21,416 bases of DNA from a virus: IMG/VR virus record IMGVR_UViG_3300006789_000217, positions 1-21,416 of that record; one strand, given 5' to 3'. Position 1 is the first letter of the stretch. Every line of letters starts with the position of its first letter. This document shows positions 1-9,600 of the stretch, in pieces. The notes beneath the pieces are model-generated. The model worked only from the letters and a program-made list of their open reading frames with translations, was not told the DNA's origin and did not search any database. Made by a program: the position numbers and the translations under genes.

Positions 1-1
1 A

Positions 2-385
2 AGTTTTGGATCAGAAGCAACTTTTAATAGTGGTGCTACTCTTCATCCACAAGTAGCTTTTGACAGCAATGTAAATAAAGTCATAATTATGTATGAAGAC
101 GATGCTAATAGTGATTATGGAACATATGCAGTGGGTACTGTCAGTGGAACATCTATAAGTTTTGGTAGCGAAATAGTATTTGAAGCGGCTGCTGTTGAGG
201 ATTTAGGTATAGCTTTTGATAGCAATGCAAACAGAATGGTTATGGTGTATCAGGATCAAGGTAACAGTTCTCATGGTACTGCTATAATACAACAAAGTGC
301 AAACGATCTGTCAGGCGCATTATCAGCAAATGTTGTAACAGCAGGAACAGCACTGTCTGCTACTAAGTTATTGGTGAAAGGGTAA
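2..385 (+). CDS. C-terminal part of a beta-propeller-like tail fibre / receptor-binding protein (partial)
   Basis: The reading frame is open from base 2, so the gene begins outside the window and only about 127 C-terminal residues are visible. Two repeat units of 52 residues start with SFGSE (bases 2 and 158). Each continues into an AFDSNxN(K/R) segment, a hydrophobic strand ending in VY or MY, and an acidic/Asn loop. Such units are common in marine phage fibre proteins and resemble propeller blades (family knowledge). The chain ends in AGTALSATKLLVKG, which closely matches the end of the next protein, but the domain that precedes this motif there is missing here. The next gene starts three bases after this stop, in the same late operon. 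The likely role is host recognition on the virion, inferred from the repeats and position. Confidence 0.65.
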   Translation, partial: SFGSEATFNSGATLHPQVAFDSNVNKVIIMYEDDANSDYGTYAVGTVSGTSISFGSEIVFEAAAVEDLGIAFDSNANRMVMVYQDQGNSSHGTAIIQQSANDLSGALSANVVTAGTALSATKLLVKG

Positions 386-387
386 AG

Positions 388-735
388 ATGCGTACAGTAC
401 CACCAACAGAAAAAGGTAAATACAAAGCGTTTGCATCTGGTGCTATAACTAATGGTAAGCCTGTTGTGGTTAATAGTGCAGGTACTGTGAGTGTGGTTAA
501 TGGGTCAAATCTCACCACAGAAAACTATATAGGTATAGCATCAGGCGGTACTTATGCAGATGGACAGAGCGTAACTGTAGATACAATAGGTACAGTAAAT
601 GCTGATCAGTCTAGCTTAACAGCAGGGCAACAGTACTTTGTGCAGGAAGACGGTACACTTGGATTAACAGCAGACAGCACAAGTGTCGTAGCAGGTACTG
701 CCATATCTGCAACAGAATTAATAGTAAAGGAATGA
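388..735 (+). CDS. Small structural protein with a fibre-type C-terminal domain
   Basis: A 115-residue protein built from short beta-strand-like segments rich in Gly, Thr, Val and Ser, with no membrane segment or signal peptide. Recognisable stretches are ENYIGIASGG (about 47-56), LTAGQQYFVQEDGTLG (about 77-92) and AGTAISATELIVKE at the end. This pattern, an IG turn, then a GQxYxV strand with DGTL, then an AGxAxSAxxLxVK tail, recurs at the C-termini of marine phage fibre and spike proteins. Here it stands as a separate gene. It is almost contiguous with the fibre gene before it and shares its tail motif, so it is probably a virion appendage component or a split-off fibre domain. There is no enzymatic signature. 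Confidence 0.55.
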   Translation: MRTVPPTEKGKYKAFASGAITNGKPVVVNSAGTVSVVNGSNLTTENYIGIASGGTYADGQSVTVDTIGTVNADQSSLTAGQQYFVQEDGTLGLTADSTSVVAGTAISATELIVKE

Positions 736-738
736 TTT

Positions 739-978
739 ATGGAAGCAATATCACCAGTAATATTTTGGAATGTAGTACTAACACTGGTGATTGCACCTGC
801 AATATGGATGTTCAGAAATCTCATGGCAGAGGTTAAGCGCATAGATATACTCCTCAATCGTACTAGAGAAGACTACTCTACTAAACATGAGTTGCGTGAA
901 GATATGAAAATGGTATCAGACGCATTATACAGGTTAGAGGATAAATTAGATAAAGTATTAGAAAGAGGAGGAAAGTAA
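739..978 (+). CDS. Small membrane-anchored coiled-coil protein
   Basis: A 79-residue protein with one N-terminal hydrophobic segment (about residues 8-26). A highly charged helix follows (about 28-75) with Leu/Met/Ile spaced for a coiled coil, ending in LEDKLDKVLERGGK. The start is supported by AAGGA about seven bases upstream. The TM-plus-helix layout fits a holin-like or virion-associated membrane protein. It lies between fibre and virion genes, three bases after the previous stop, with the next gene starting one base after its own stop. No family is assigned with certainty. The membrane segment and probable coiled coil are clear; a role in lysis is only a guess. Confidence 0.5.
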   Translation: MEAISPVIFWNVVLTLVIAPAIWMFRNLMAEVKRIDILLNRTREDYSTKHELREDMKMVSDALYRLEDKLDKVLERGGK

Positions 979-979
979 A

Positions 980-2317
980 ATGGCAACTAATCACGAAATA
1001 GGTATGTATCTTGCACAAAATCCAGATGTACAACTTCATGCAGCAAATACAGCAGCAGCGACAGGTTTTGCTCTTAATACTCCAGGGTATATTCAAGCTT
1101 ATCAAAAAGCTGCTGTAGATCATGCCATAAATTTTGGTACTAGAGAAAATAGAATAGGAGCGGAAGCAGTTGCAGTTACCAGTCCTTTAGAAAATAATGC
1201 TCAAGCTGGTACTTCTACTGATGGTAGTCAAACATTTTCTTTTACTGCACCACCTCCACCTGCTCCTGTAGATCTTGCTCCTATACAAAGTGATATTAGT
1301 GGTGTAGCAGGTAGTATAGGAACACCTACTACTGCTCAAACTGCTGCAGATCAAACTACTTTAATGGGTCAAACAGCAGGATTAGCTACAGGTCAACAAG
1401 GTATAAGGGATGTAGTAGATCCTTTAGCAGGACAAGTAACAGGTATTGGTACAAGTATAGGAACTGCTGGAACTGGTCAAGCTCCTAGTTTAATGGGTCA
1501 AACAGCAGATATTCAAGCTGGTATAGGAACAGCAGGAACAGGTCAGACAGATTTATTTGCAGGTCAAGCAGGACTACAAGCTGGTATAGGAACAGCAGGA
1601 ACAGGTCAAACAGACCTATTTGCTGGTCAAGCAGGATTAACTACAGGCCAAGCTGGTATACAAGCTGGTATTGGAACTGCTGGTGAAGGACAGACAGACC
1701 TATTTGCTGGTCAGGCAGGATTAACAGCAGGTCAAACAGGATTAACAGCAGGTCAAACAGATATTCAGTCAGCTATAGGAACTGCTGATCCTGAGATAGA
1801 ACAACCTTCTACCTTATTTGCTGGTCAAGCAGGATTGGCTGCAAATCAAGCTGGATTAATGTCTGGTCAAACAGGATTAGGGACACAATTAACTGGCGTA
1901 GGTAGAGATTTGACAGCAGAGTTAGGTAGTGTATCTTCTCAATTAGGTAGTCAAATTGGAGACTTTCAAGCAGGGGCTGAACAATACCAACGTGAGGCGG
2001 CAGGTCAACGTGGTAATATTATGGGTGATCAAAGATCTAATCAGGCTGCTTTGCAATCTCAACTACAAGGAGTAGGACAACAGGCTAATCGTGCTTCAGA
2101 ATTACTTACTCAACAAAGACAGGCTGAAGCACAACAATTTCAACAGGCCGCTGCTCCATTACAACAACAGGTAGCACAATTTGCTCAAAACGCACCCGCC
2201 GCACCTGCTAATCAGCAAGTAGGTCCAATGGGTCCAATGGCTAATGACCCTAGAGATGCGTTGATTCAACAATTATTGTCTAGAAATGCATCATTGATGA
2301 ATCAAAGACCAACATAA
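980..2317 (+). CDS. Virion protein with NPDV head and Gly/Gln heptad repeats
   Basis: A 445-residue protein preceded by AGAGGAGG eight bases upstream. The N-terminus contains YLAQNPDVQ, and INFGTRENRIG lies around residue 50. This resembles the short 'YLxxNPDV ... H..xFGxxEgR' module found in many surface and phage structural proteins. A proline-rich linker (about 90-98) follows. Residues about 150-310 are a low-complexity array of 7-residue units of the type LFAGQAG or LTAGQTG, with longer IGTAGTGQ inserts. The C-terminal third is Gln/Ala-rich and probably helical, ending in a PMGPM stretch and a polar tail. There is no catalytic motif. Its place among late genes suggests a tail or internal virion protein; no function is known to me. 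Confidence 0.6.
   Translation: MATNHEIGMYLAQNPDVQLHAANTAAATGFALNTPGYIQAYQKAAVDHAINFGTRENRIGAEAVAVTSPLENNAQAGTSTDGSQTFSFTAPPPPAPVDLAPIQSDISGVAGSIGTPTTAQTAADQTTLMGQTAGLATGQQGIRDVVDPLAGQVTGIGTSIGTAGTGQAPSLMGQTADIQAGIGTAGTGQTDLFAGQAGLQAGIGTAGTGQTDLFAGQAGLTTGQAGIQAGIGTAGEGQTDLFAGQAGLTAGQTGLTAGQTDIQSAIGTADPEIEQPSTLFAGQAGLAANQAGLMSGQTGLGTQLTGVGRDLTAELGSVSSQLGSQIGDFQAGAEQYQREAAGQRGNIMGDQRSNQAALQSQLQGVGQQANRASELLTQQRQAEAQQFQQAAAPLQQQVAQFAQNAPAAPANQQVGPMGPMANDPRDALIQQLLSRNASLMNQRPT
1514..1770 (+). repeat. In-frame tandem repeat inside the heptad-repeat virion gene
   Basis: Two 63-bp units (21 codons each) start at 1514 and 1577. A third copy starts at 1661, displaced by an extra 21 bp that encodes one more 7-residue unit. 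All insertions are multiples of 21 bp, so the array can grow or shrink by one heptad without changing frame. The nucleotide copies differ mainly at third positions. Confidence 0.75.
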
Positions 2318-2333
2318 GGAATGGAATAAGAAT

Positions 2334-4085
2334 ATGGCAGAACCTCCTGTATTTAATGCTAATCAACAAGCTCAAGCAAATGCATTCAATACTAATCTAC
2401 AAGCTCAAACAGATGCATTTAATGCTAATCAACAGAATCAAGAGTGGTTAAAGTTTTCTGGGGCCACTACCCCTAATCTTACACCTGGCGAAATGCTTCC
2501 TGGTGGGGGAGTAGTTGCCCCTCAACCTGCACTTGATCCTACTCAAGTACATGAACGTAATCTTCGTGCATTACTAGAACAAGAATACGTAAATCCTGAA
2601 ACAGGTCAGTTACGTGAAGAGTTAATCGGTGGTGATTTACCTTCTATTGAAGATATTAGAAATCAGGATTTAGCAACATTAACAGGTACATTAGAAGGTT
2701 TAAAAAATAGAAAAACAGGTAGGTCAATAGGATTTAAAGGTGAATTTAGTTCTTTAGGTGGCGGTGAAGATTATGATAACTTTAAGACTTCAGTAGGAAT
2801 TAAATCAGGATATACAGATGAATATGGTAAATTAACTGCACTGGGTAAGCAAGGACAGTTAGCTGAAACTCCTACTCTACCTGAAGGTACTACACTAGAA
2901 TTAAGTAGAATAGCACCAGCAGCCAATGAATTTTTAGACCCTACTCAGTATAATATAGATGAAACTACAGGACAAATTACTACAAAAACTGGTACTGCTC
3001 AAACTGCTGACCAACAAACTAAAGCTGGTCCTACTTCTTTTACAGCAGAAAAAAGTTTTGAAGACGTTAAAGCTGAAGCTATGGAAGCTGCAAAACAACA
3101 AGGTTTAACAGATACTGTTCAAGCACAAGCAGGTACAGTAGAAAAAGAAGCTACTGTTCAGGGTCAATTAGAAGGACTAATGGCTCAGTTTGAAGATGGT
3201 AAAATACCTGCGTGGGCTGCTGGAGCTATTAGAAATGCGGAAAGTATGCTGGCTTCTAGAGGTATGGGTGCATCTAGTATGGCAGGGGCTGCTATCTTAC
3301 AGGCTGCTATGGAAGCTGCTACACCTATAGCGGCTGCTGATGCTCAGACATATCGTAGTATGCAAGAATTAAATTTAAATAACAGACAACAGGCAGAAGT
3401 AGTTAATGCCCAAATGACAATGCAACTAGATTTAGCTAATCTTAACAATGAACAACAGGCTAGAGTTACTAATACAACTAATAGAGTACAATCATTATTT
3501 AATGATCAGGCTGCTACAAATGCATCTAGACAATTTAATGCTGCTAATGAACAGCAGAATGACCAATTCTTTGCATCATTATTTAATAGTACTTCTCAGT
3601 TTAACGCTGCCCAACAAAACGCCATGAGCCAATTTAATGCTGGACAACAAAATACTGTTGCTCAATTTAATTCAACATTAAGAAATACTAGAGAACAATT
3701 TAATCAAAAAAACTCTATCTTAATAGATCAGGCTAATGCGGTGTATAGACGTAATATAAATACAGCTAATACTGCTATAGCTAATGCAGAGAATGAATAT
3801 AATGTTCGTACATTATTTAATATAAGTCAGACTGCACAAAACAATCTACTACAAGAACATCGTGATCAGGTTAATTTTTCTAGAGTTACTTCATTAAATG
3901 AGACTGCTTTTCAAAATCAATTAGCTTTATCTTCGTTTGCTTTTGATAAAGACATTGAATTAGCCGCAGATATAGCTCAAGGACAATTAGAAGGTAGAGT
4001 GTTAGGCAATATAACTGATTTTGTATTTAGTAGTTTTTCTGCACCTAGTAGTCCCTCGCCAGCACAATCAACAGGAGAAGAATAA
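2334..4085 (+). CDS. Large Asn/Gln-rich virion protein with 11-residue FNA repeats
   Basis: A 583-residue protein. Two blocks repeat every 11 residues: residues about 6-38 (FNANQQAQANA, FNTNLQAQTDA and so on) and about 400-460 (QFNAAQQNAMS, QFNAGQQNTVA, then QFNSTLRNTRE). This hendecad spacing suggests a long right-handed coiled coil. Between them lies a globular-looking part and an Ala/Gly/Met-rich segment around 290-330 (SMLASRGMGASSMAGAAIL), which could be an amphipathic or membrane-active helix. The last 150 residues look helical. No enzyme motif is visible. Proteins of this composition occur near fibre genes in uncultured marine phages (recalled). The next gene's ATG overlaps its stop as TAATG. 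Confidence 0.6.
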   Translation: MAEPPVFNANQQAQANAFNTNLQAQTDAFNANQQNQEWLKFSGATTPNLTPGEMLPGGGVVAPQPALDPTQVHERNLRALLEQEYVNPETGQLREELIGGDLPSIEDIRNQDLATLTGTLEGLKNRKTGRSIGFKGEFSSLGGGEDYDNFKTSVGIKSGYTDEYGKLTALGKQGQLAETPTLPEGTTLELSRIAPAANEFLDPTQYNIDETTGQITTKTGTAQTADQQTKAGPTSFTAEKSFEDVKAEAMEAAKQQGLTDTVQAQAGTVEKEATVQGQLEGLMAQFEDGKIPAWAAGAIRNAESMLASRGMGASSMAGAAILQAAMEAATPIAAADAQTYRSMQELNLNNRQQAEVVNAQMTMQLDLANLNNEQQARVTNTTNRVQSLFNDQAATNASRQFNAANEQQNDQFFASLFNSTSQFNAAQQNAMSQFNAGQQNTVAQFNSTLRNTREQFNQKNSILIDQANAVYRRNINTANTAIANAENEYNVRTLFNISQTAQNNLLQEHRDQVNFSRVTSLNETAFQNQLALSSFAFDKDIELAADIAQGQLEGRVLGNITDFVFSSFSAPSSPSPAQSTGEE

Positions 4086-4441
4086 TGTTTCATTTATTAG
4101 CAAAAAGTTTAGTTGGGGGTAGTTTAGAAAGTACTCTTGCTACGTTTGTAGGTTCACAAATTAAAGACCTTGCGTTTGGTCCAGGAGACAAAACTAGTTC
4201 TAAAAAATTACCAACAAAATTTTCAAAAGGAAATGTAAGTAGAGTTATTGATCCTGATCAAAAAGGTATAAGAAGGGTTGAGGCTTCTAGAGCTAGTAGA
4301 CCAGCTTCTACAGATCCATTTGGACCTAATACATCTATAGAAAGATTAATTGCAAAAGCAAGAGCATGGGAAAAAATGTATATAGATGCTTCAGCAGGAG
4401 CAGTTAAAACAGTCGCTACTCAACGTGGAATATCATTTTAA
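4085..4441 (+). CDS. Hypothetical late-operon protein, basic, 118 residues
   Basis: The start codon shares one base with the previous stop (TAATG), which suggests translational coupling. The N-terminus (residues 1-30) is mildly hydrophobic and Gly/Ser/Leu-rich. The middle (about 37-80) is basic and polar with many Lys, Arg and Ser, and probably flexible. Residues about 85-105 look like a helix (IERLIAKARAWEKMYIDA). I do not recognise a family. Its position between two virion-type genes and its basic charge fit a small virion or scaffold accessory protein, but this rests on context only. Confidence 0.5.
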   Translation: MFHLLAKSLVGGSLESTLATFVGSQIKDLAFGPGDKTSSKKLPTKFSKGNVSRVIDPDQKGIRRVEASRASRPASTDPFGPNTSIERLIAKARAWEKMYIDASAGAVKTVATQRGISF

Positions 4442-4459
4442 ATTATAAAGGAAATTAAC

Positions 4460-5140
4460 ATGGTAATGGAAATGGAACAAGACGTTACACCTGAGATGGA
4501 AGAAGCACCTCCACTTGAGGGGAATATGGATGTAGGTGGTGAAACTGATCCTGTAATGGAAGAAGAAAGTGAAGAAAGTGTAGTAGAGGAAGAAAATACA
4601 CCAGAGTTTAACGGGCCTATTCCTGGTGCGTCTTTAACAGGTGAACTGGGGGCAGAAACACATGAAAAACCTCCTGCAATTGTAGATCCAGAAGAAGCAT
4701 ATGATGACTTAGCTTCTCGAATGTCTAGTAAAGAAGCATTTAAAAGAGTAGCAGTTGCAGCTAAATTAGGTATTCCTGTAGAATTAATTGCACGTTCTTT
4801 AGTTTTTTCAGGTTGGGCTATGGGGCAATATACACAAGATGTAATGTTACTAATTTACACTCCAGTATTTTCTTTAATGATGAAAATGTTAGACCATGCA
4901 AATGTTGAATATGTTCCTTTAGCTGAAGATGCTAAAGATGTTAGACTAGAAGATGCTATGAAAGAACTTTCAGAATTAGAGAACTTATCAGAAGATCCTG
5001 TTAATTTTAATGCTGAAGACGCTACGAATGTAGATGTAGATATAGAAGATGGAAGTGAAGTTGACTCTATAGATAATTCAATAGAAGAAACGTCACAGGA
5101 TGTACCCGATACAGGGTTAATGGGTATGAGGAGAGAATAA
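4460..5140 (+). CDS. Acidic hypothetical late protein with a hydrophobic core segment
   Basis: A 226-residue, very acidic protein. Glu/Asp-rich flanks (residues 1-60 and about 150-215) enclose a compact, partly hydrophobic middle (about 80-150). That middle contains FKRVAVAAKLGIPVELIARSL and, around 118-140, QDVMLLIYTPVFSLMMKML. The second stretch could be one membrane or buried helix. The C-terminus is DTGLMGMRRE. AAAGGAAATTAAC precedes the ATG, and the next gene starts on the last base of the stop (TAATG). No family is recognised. Acidic partners of this kind can act as scaffolds or chaperones for basic virion proteins; here that is only a possibility. Confidence 0.5.
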   Translation: MVMEMEQDVTPEMEEAPPLEGNMDVGGETDPVMEEESEESVVEEENTPEFNGPIPGASLTGELGAETHEKPPAIVDPEEAYDDLASRMSSKEAFKRVAVAAKLGIPVELIARSLVFSGWAMGQYTQDVMLLIYTPVFSLMMKMLDHANVEYVPLAEDAKDVRLEDAMKELSELENLSEDPVNFNAEDATNVDVDIEDGSEVDSIDNSIEETSQDVPDTGLMGMRRE

Positions 5141-6684
5141 TGGGTATTATGTCCGGCGCAAGAGAGTTAGGTATGTGGCAGGGTTTAGGGGATTCGTTAA
5201 TTGAAAAAGCTAAATATGAACAAGATTTTACTAATGAGTTCAAAGCAAAAATGGATCGTGAGGCAAAAGAAGCTGCTGCTGAACTTAGTTCCAATAAAAA
5301 ATTAGATCAAGAGTATAGAGATAGAGGGGCTGTATTTTTAACTAGAGAACCTATTAAAAATATTGTTGCTAATATAGCTTCTAAAACAAACGGATTAGTT
5401 AATATAAATATTAATGATCCAGGATTGCAAAAACAACTAGGAAGAAGATTGGTTATAGACGGAAAAAACGGAGTAGCTAATCCAGAACAATCTCTTATAT
5501 TATCTTTTAGAAGAAATGTTTCGTCTGCTGCTAAAAAAGGTAGTGATGTTTTTGCAAATATTTATGAAAAGAAAGTTGATGATCAACCAGGCGAAGTTAC
5601 ACCAGAAGATAGACAAACTGACACTTTATTAAGTAAGGCAGTAGGTATGTTTGCACCAACAGCGGCGGGTAAAAAGAAAAGAGAACAAATTTATAGCAGT
5701 ATAGATCCTAAAGTACGGGAAAGAATGGAGGCTAGAAAAAGAGGTGAGCCTATAGATCCTGAATTTAAACCTGTATTAGAAGGCAAAGTAGCATCTGATA
5801 TATCTGGACAACGTAGAGTAAAAAATGAAGTGCTTCAATTAATTGCTAATGCTGATCCAAATTATAAGTATGCACAATCAGATGTTCCTGGTGGACCAGG
5901 TCGTATTGTAGAATCAGAGAAGTCACCTAAAGTAGGAGTTATATCAGAAGCTAATGGTTTAAGAGCATTAGCAGATAGTGTAATTGCAGGAGGTATCTAT
6001 GATGAAAATAGACCAGATCAGGTTTATCAAGACATTAAAATATTGAGTAGAGTTGCCATAGAATCTTCTATGACTATCGAAGATGGTACACCTCAAGAGA
6101 AATATAATCAAGCAACTCAATCACTTGTTGATAAATTAATGGCTATGAAAGATGTTGACAAAATTGCATATATAGAAAGACAAAAAGCTCTTATAAGAGA
6201 TGGAAAAATAGAAGTACTTACTCCTGCTAGTATGAGTAGTAAAGTTACTCAAGATGCATCTTTTAGATCTTCTATAACTAAAAAAGGTGTAGATATATCT
6301 ACGGATGAAAAATTTAAAGAATTTATAGAGAAATCTATTCAACATCCTAAGATTCCAAAAATATTAACTCACGATATAATTGAAGATGATGGAACAGTAA
6401 CAAGATACTATTTTGAATATAATCTTAGAACAAATAAGATAGATAATTTTAAAGTTTATAAATTTGATGAGGAAGATTTGCAAAAAGGCAAAGGTATAGG
6501 TACTAAAGGATTACCTTCTGCAAGATTAAGATCAGGGGCTGTTATACCTCCAAATGCAATAGATATAACCCAAGAAGAAAATAAATCATTAGTACCTACT
6601 AATCAAATTTCAGATGAGCCTAGCGTTATGATTAAACAACTGACAGAAGATGATACTTTTGCAAAGTTACTAGGAGGTAATTAA
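5140..6684 (+). CDS. Hypothetical virion-associated protein, 514 residues
   Basis: Mostly hydrophilic and charged. An N-terminal helix (about residues 5-50) is rich in Lys, Glu and Ala (EKAKYEQDFTNEFKAKMDRE). Several alpha/beta-like segments follow, with no membrane segment, signal peptide or catalytic motif that I can name. GAGGAGAG precedes the start, which overlaps the previous stop as TAATG. AGGAGG at the 3' end serves the next gene. The gene sits directly before the giant internal protein and in one operon with it, so a role in an internal core or ejection complex is plausible. This is inferred from position alone. Confidence 0.5.
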   Translation: MGIMSGARELGMWQGLGDSLIEKAKYEQDFTNEFKAKMDREAKEAAAELSSNKKLDQEYRDRGAVFLTREPIKNIVANIASKTNGLVNININDPGLQKQLGRRLVIDGKNGVANPEQSLILSFRRNVSSAAKKGSDVFANIYEKKVDDQPGEVTPEDRQTDTLLSKAVGMFAPTAAGKKKREQIYSSIDPKVRERMEARKRGEPIDPEFKPVLEGKVASDISGQRRVKNEVLQLIANADPNYKYAQSDVPGGPGRIVESEKSPKVGVISEANGLRALADSVIAGGIYDENRPDQVYQDIKILSRVAIESSMTIEDGTPQEKYNQATQSLVDKLMAMKDVDKIAYIERQKALIRDGKIEVLTPASMSSKVTQDASFRSSITKKGVDISTDEKFKEFIEKSIQHPKIPKILTHDIIEDDGTVTRYYFEYNLRTNKIDNFKVYKFDEEDLQKGKGIGTKGLPSARLRSGAVIPPNAIDITQEENKSLVPTNQISDEPSVMIKQLTEDDTFAKLLGGN

Positions 6685-6686
6685 TA

Positions 6687-9600
6687 ATGGCTGAAGAAGA
6701 CTTAACAGCTAAAGAATTACTAAAAAATGATGAACTTGTTGATACTTTAATACAACATAGTAGAGACAGATATGGTAAAACCCCTAAAACTAAAGAAGAA
6801 GCACTTGAAACTTTTTTAGAAGATTATCGTGCCGTACAATCTAATACTTATTCTGCTGTAAAATTTAAAAACTACGTCGAAAATATGCAAGACGATAGTA
6901 AAAGAAAAGCGTTGGGTAAATTATACGAAACTGTAGATAACAATTTAGAATGGTTTGCAGGAAAAGGAGGAATGTTAGGAGGATTATACGACTATATTAG
7001 GTATGGTATTGCAGATCCTTTGAATATACTTGGTTTTGGTGCAGGTAAAGTAGTTGCAGCTACAGCAGGTAGAGCAGTAATTGGTAAGTTAATACGAGAT
7101 TCATTTGCTAAACGTATAGTAGCTGGTGGAGTAGCTGGTGGATTAACTGAAGGTGGTATAAGCGGTGCAGGTGCATACTTAGTTGAAGAAGTCAAAGGTA
7201 AAGAAGGTTTAGGGATACAAGATGACATTAACTATGGTAATGTTGCTAGGGCTGCAGGAATTGGAACTTTATTTGGTGGTGCGTTAGGTGGTGTAACAGG
7301 TGCTGTAGGAAGAAAAACTACTAAAAATGTAGATGAGATCAAAGCTCAAATGGAATCCGTGGCTGAAAATACACCACAAGGACAATCTGCTAAATCAAAT
7401 AATATGCTAGAGCATAGAGATAAATTAGCCGCAGAAAAACAAGTAGATCCTGAAACTGGTAGAATATTGTCAGATGAAAATGATATCATAGGTTCTTTTG
7501 TAGAGCGTTTTGAAACAGTAGCACCTGAAAATGTTGTTGCTCAAGATATTAAAATTAGTTACCCTAAACAAGCAGATTTACCTACAGTATCATATAGAGG
7601 TGTAGAATTAAAAATAGGTGATGAGTTATCAATTAAAAAACAAGTTAATGATAAAGGTAAAACAACAGGATACTCTGTAGGAGATGAAAACTTCTCTAAA
7701 ATAACAGAAGCAAAAGAATTTATTAAAAATAGAATAAGAGAATCTAGCCCAAATGAATTAGGTATAACAGATGATCTCATAACTAAAAGCACTATAACCG
7801 ATAACGACTATAGTAAATTTGGTTTAATTACAGACTTTAAGGGTGACGTTGCAGAAATCGAGTATCTACCAACTACATATAAAAATAAAATTAATCCTAA
7901 AACAGGTAAGTATGATGAAAAGAAAATAGTTAACATTGAGTTAAGTAAACTAAAAGGCGTGAGTGAAGCACGAAAAAAAGATTACATATCTTTGTATGTA
8001 GAAAATTATGATAAGTTTTTAGATAAGGCTAAAATAGAGCAAGCTAAAGATTTTCTTAAACAGAGTAAAATATCTCAAACAGAAGTAGATGACATTTTTT
8101 CTGTAGCATTGTCTAAAGAAACATTTGAAGATCTAGTAAGATTTACTTTTGATACTGGTATGGAGATACAAAAATTAGCTCCAGAAAGAAAGTTAGGAAA
8201 ACAAATTAATGTAATACTAGATGATCCTAGTAAACGGATAACTGAAAAAATAGGAGACTTATTAGAACTAAGTGCAAAAAATCCAGATGTTTTAGGAGAT
8301 ATTATAGCTAAAGCTGCGGCTAAAAATAATTTAGAACCAAGTCAAATAGCTAATTTAATACGTGCTGAAGCAAGTATATCTATGAGCAAAGGTGCAGATG
8401 CATCAGCAGTTCAAAGACTGTTAAATAAATCTACAGACATAGGTAAAAAACTAAACAAAGCAACAGCAAATCTAACTAAATCTCAAAATGCTGCTATAAA
8501 AGCATTACAAAAAGAAACTGAACTTGAACGTGCAGCAGCCAGAAAATTTGGTGTCAGCGTAGATGTATGGAGATCTTACTTAGTTAGTCAACCTGCAACA
8601 ACACTTAGAAACATAATAGGATCTGTTTTAAGAGTTCCTGGTGAAACTTTAAATACAGCACTACGTAGATTTTTTCAATCTATGGAAGCTGAAGCATTAG
8701 GTATAGAACCTCCAAAAAATATCGTTGGTCAAGAAATAGGTTTATTAGCTAAGAATTTATTACGTCCACAAGAGTCTGTAGAAATAGCTAGAATATTAGC
8801 AGATAATTTTACTGAAGCAGATAGAAGAATATTTAAAGTATTTGATGATTATTTTTCAACATCGTTAGGTAAAGAAGCTAATGCAGGTAAATTATTAAAG
8901 ACATTACACAAAGGTTCTCAATATGTAAATGTTCTTAACAGAATGCAAGACAGAACTATTAAATCTGTAGGATTTCTAACTGAATTAGACCATCAAATTA
9001 AACAGGCTATTAATAGAGGTGAAATACCTGCCGATATTAACAATATACGTGATGTTATAGCTAAAAACAGATTAGATCTTATTAACGATAAGATGGTAGA
9101 TGAATCTTTAAAATTTGCTTACAAGATGACTTATCAAAATAGAAGAGCAGGTGATGAACTAATATTTGGTGGTAGAATTATAAACTCTTTCCAATCTACT
9201 TTAAATAGAGTTAGTGTAATAAAACTAGGTTTACCGTTTCCTAACTTTATTATGAATTCAATGGTTTATACTTTAAATAGAACTACTCCTCTTGGTTTGG
9301 CTAAATTAGCTACTTCTGGCTTTAGATTTGCAGGGCAACGAACAAAAAAAGGTAAAGGTTTAATTCAAGAAGAAGCAGCTAGAGCTAAAAATATAGAAAA
9401 AGAAATATTTGATTTAAAATCAATAACAAAAGGCAAAGCAAAACTTACATCAGAAGATAGTAATAGATTAAGAGTTTTAGAAGAAGAGTTAGGTCAACTA
9501 CAAGAACGCTCAGGTAAAAGATTAAAAAATGTAGAACAGCTTAGACAAGGTATTCAAGAAACAGTAGAAGGTGCTACACTTATTGCAGTAGGTTGGGGTA

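Noticed and set aside
1-385. A diversity-generating retroelement target in the fibre gene
   Set aside because: No reverse transcriptase gene and no matching template repeat were seen in the window.
1340-1910. The tandem repeats as a CRISPR array or origin iterons
   Set aside because: They are in frame, coding, 21-bp based and have no unique spacers or separate A/T-rich unwinding zone.
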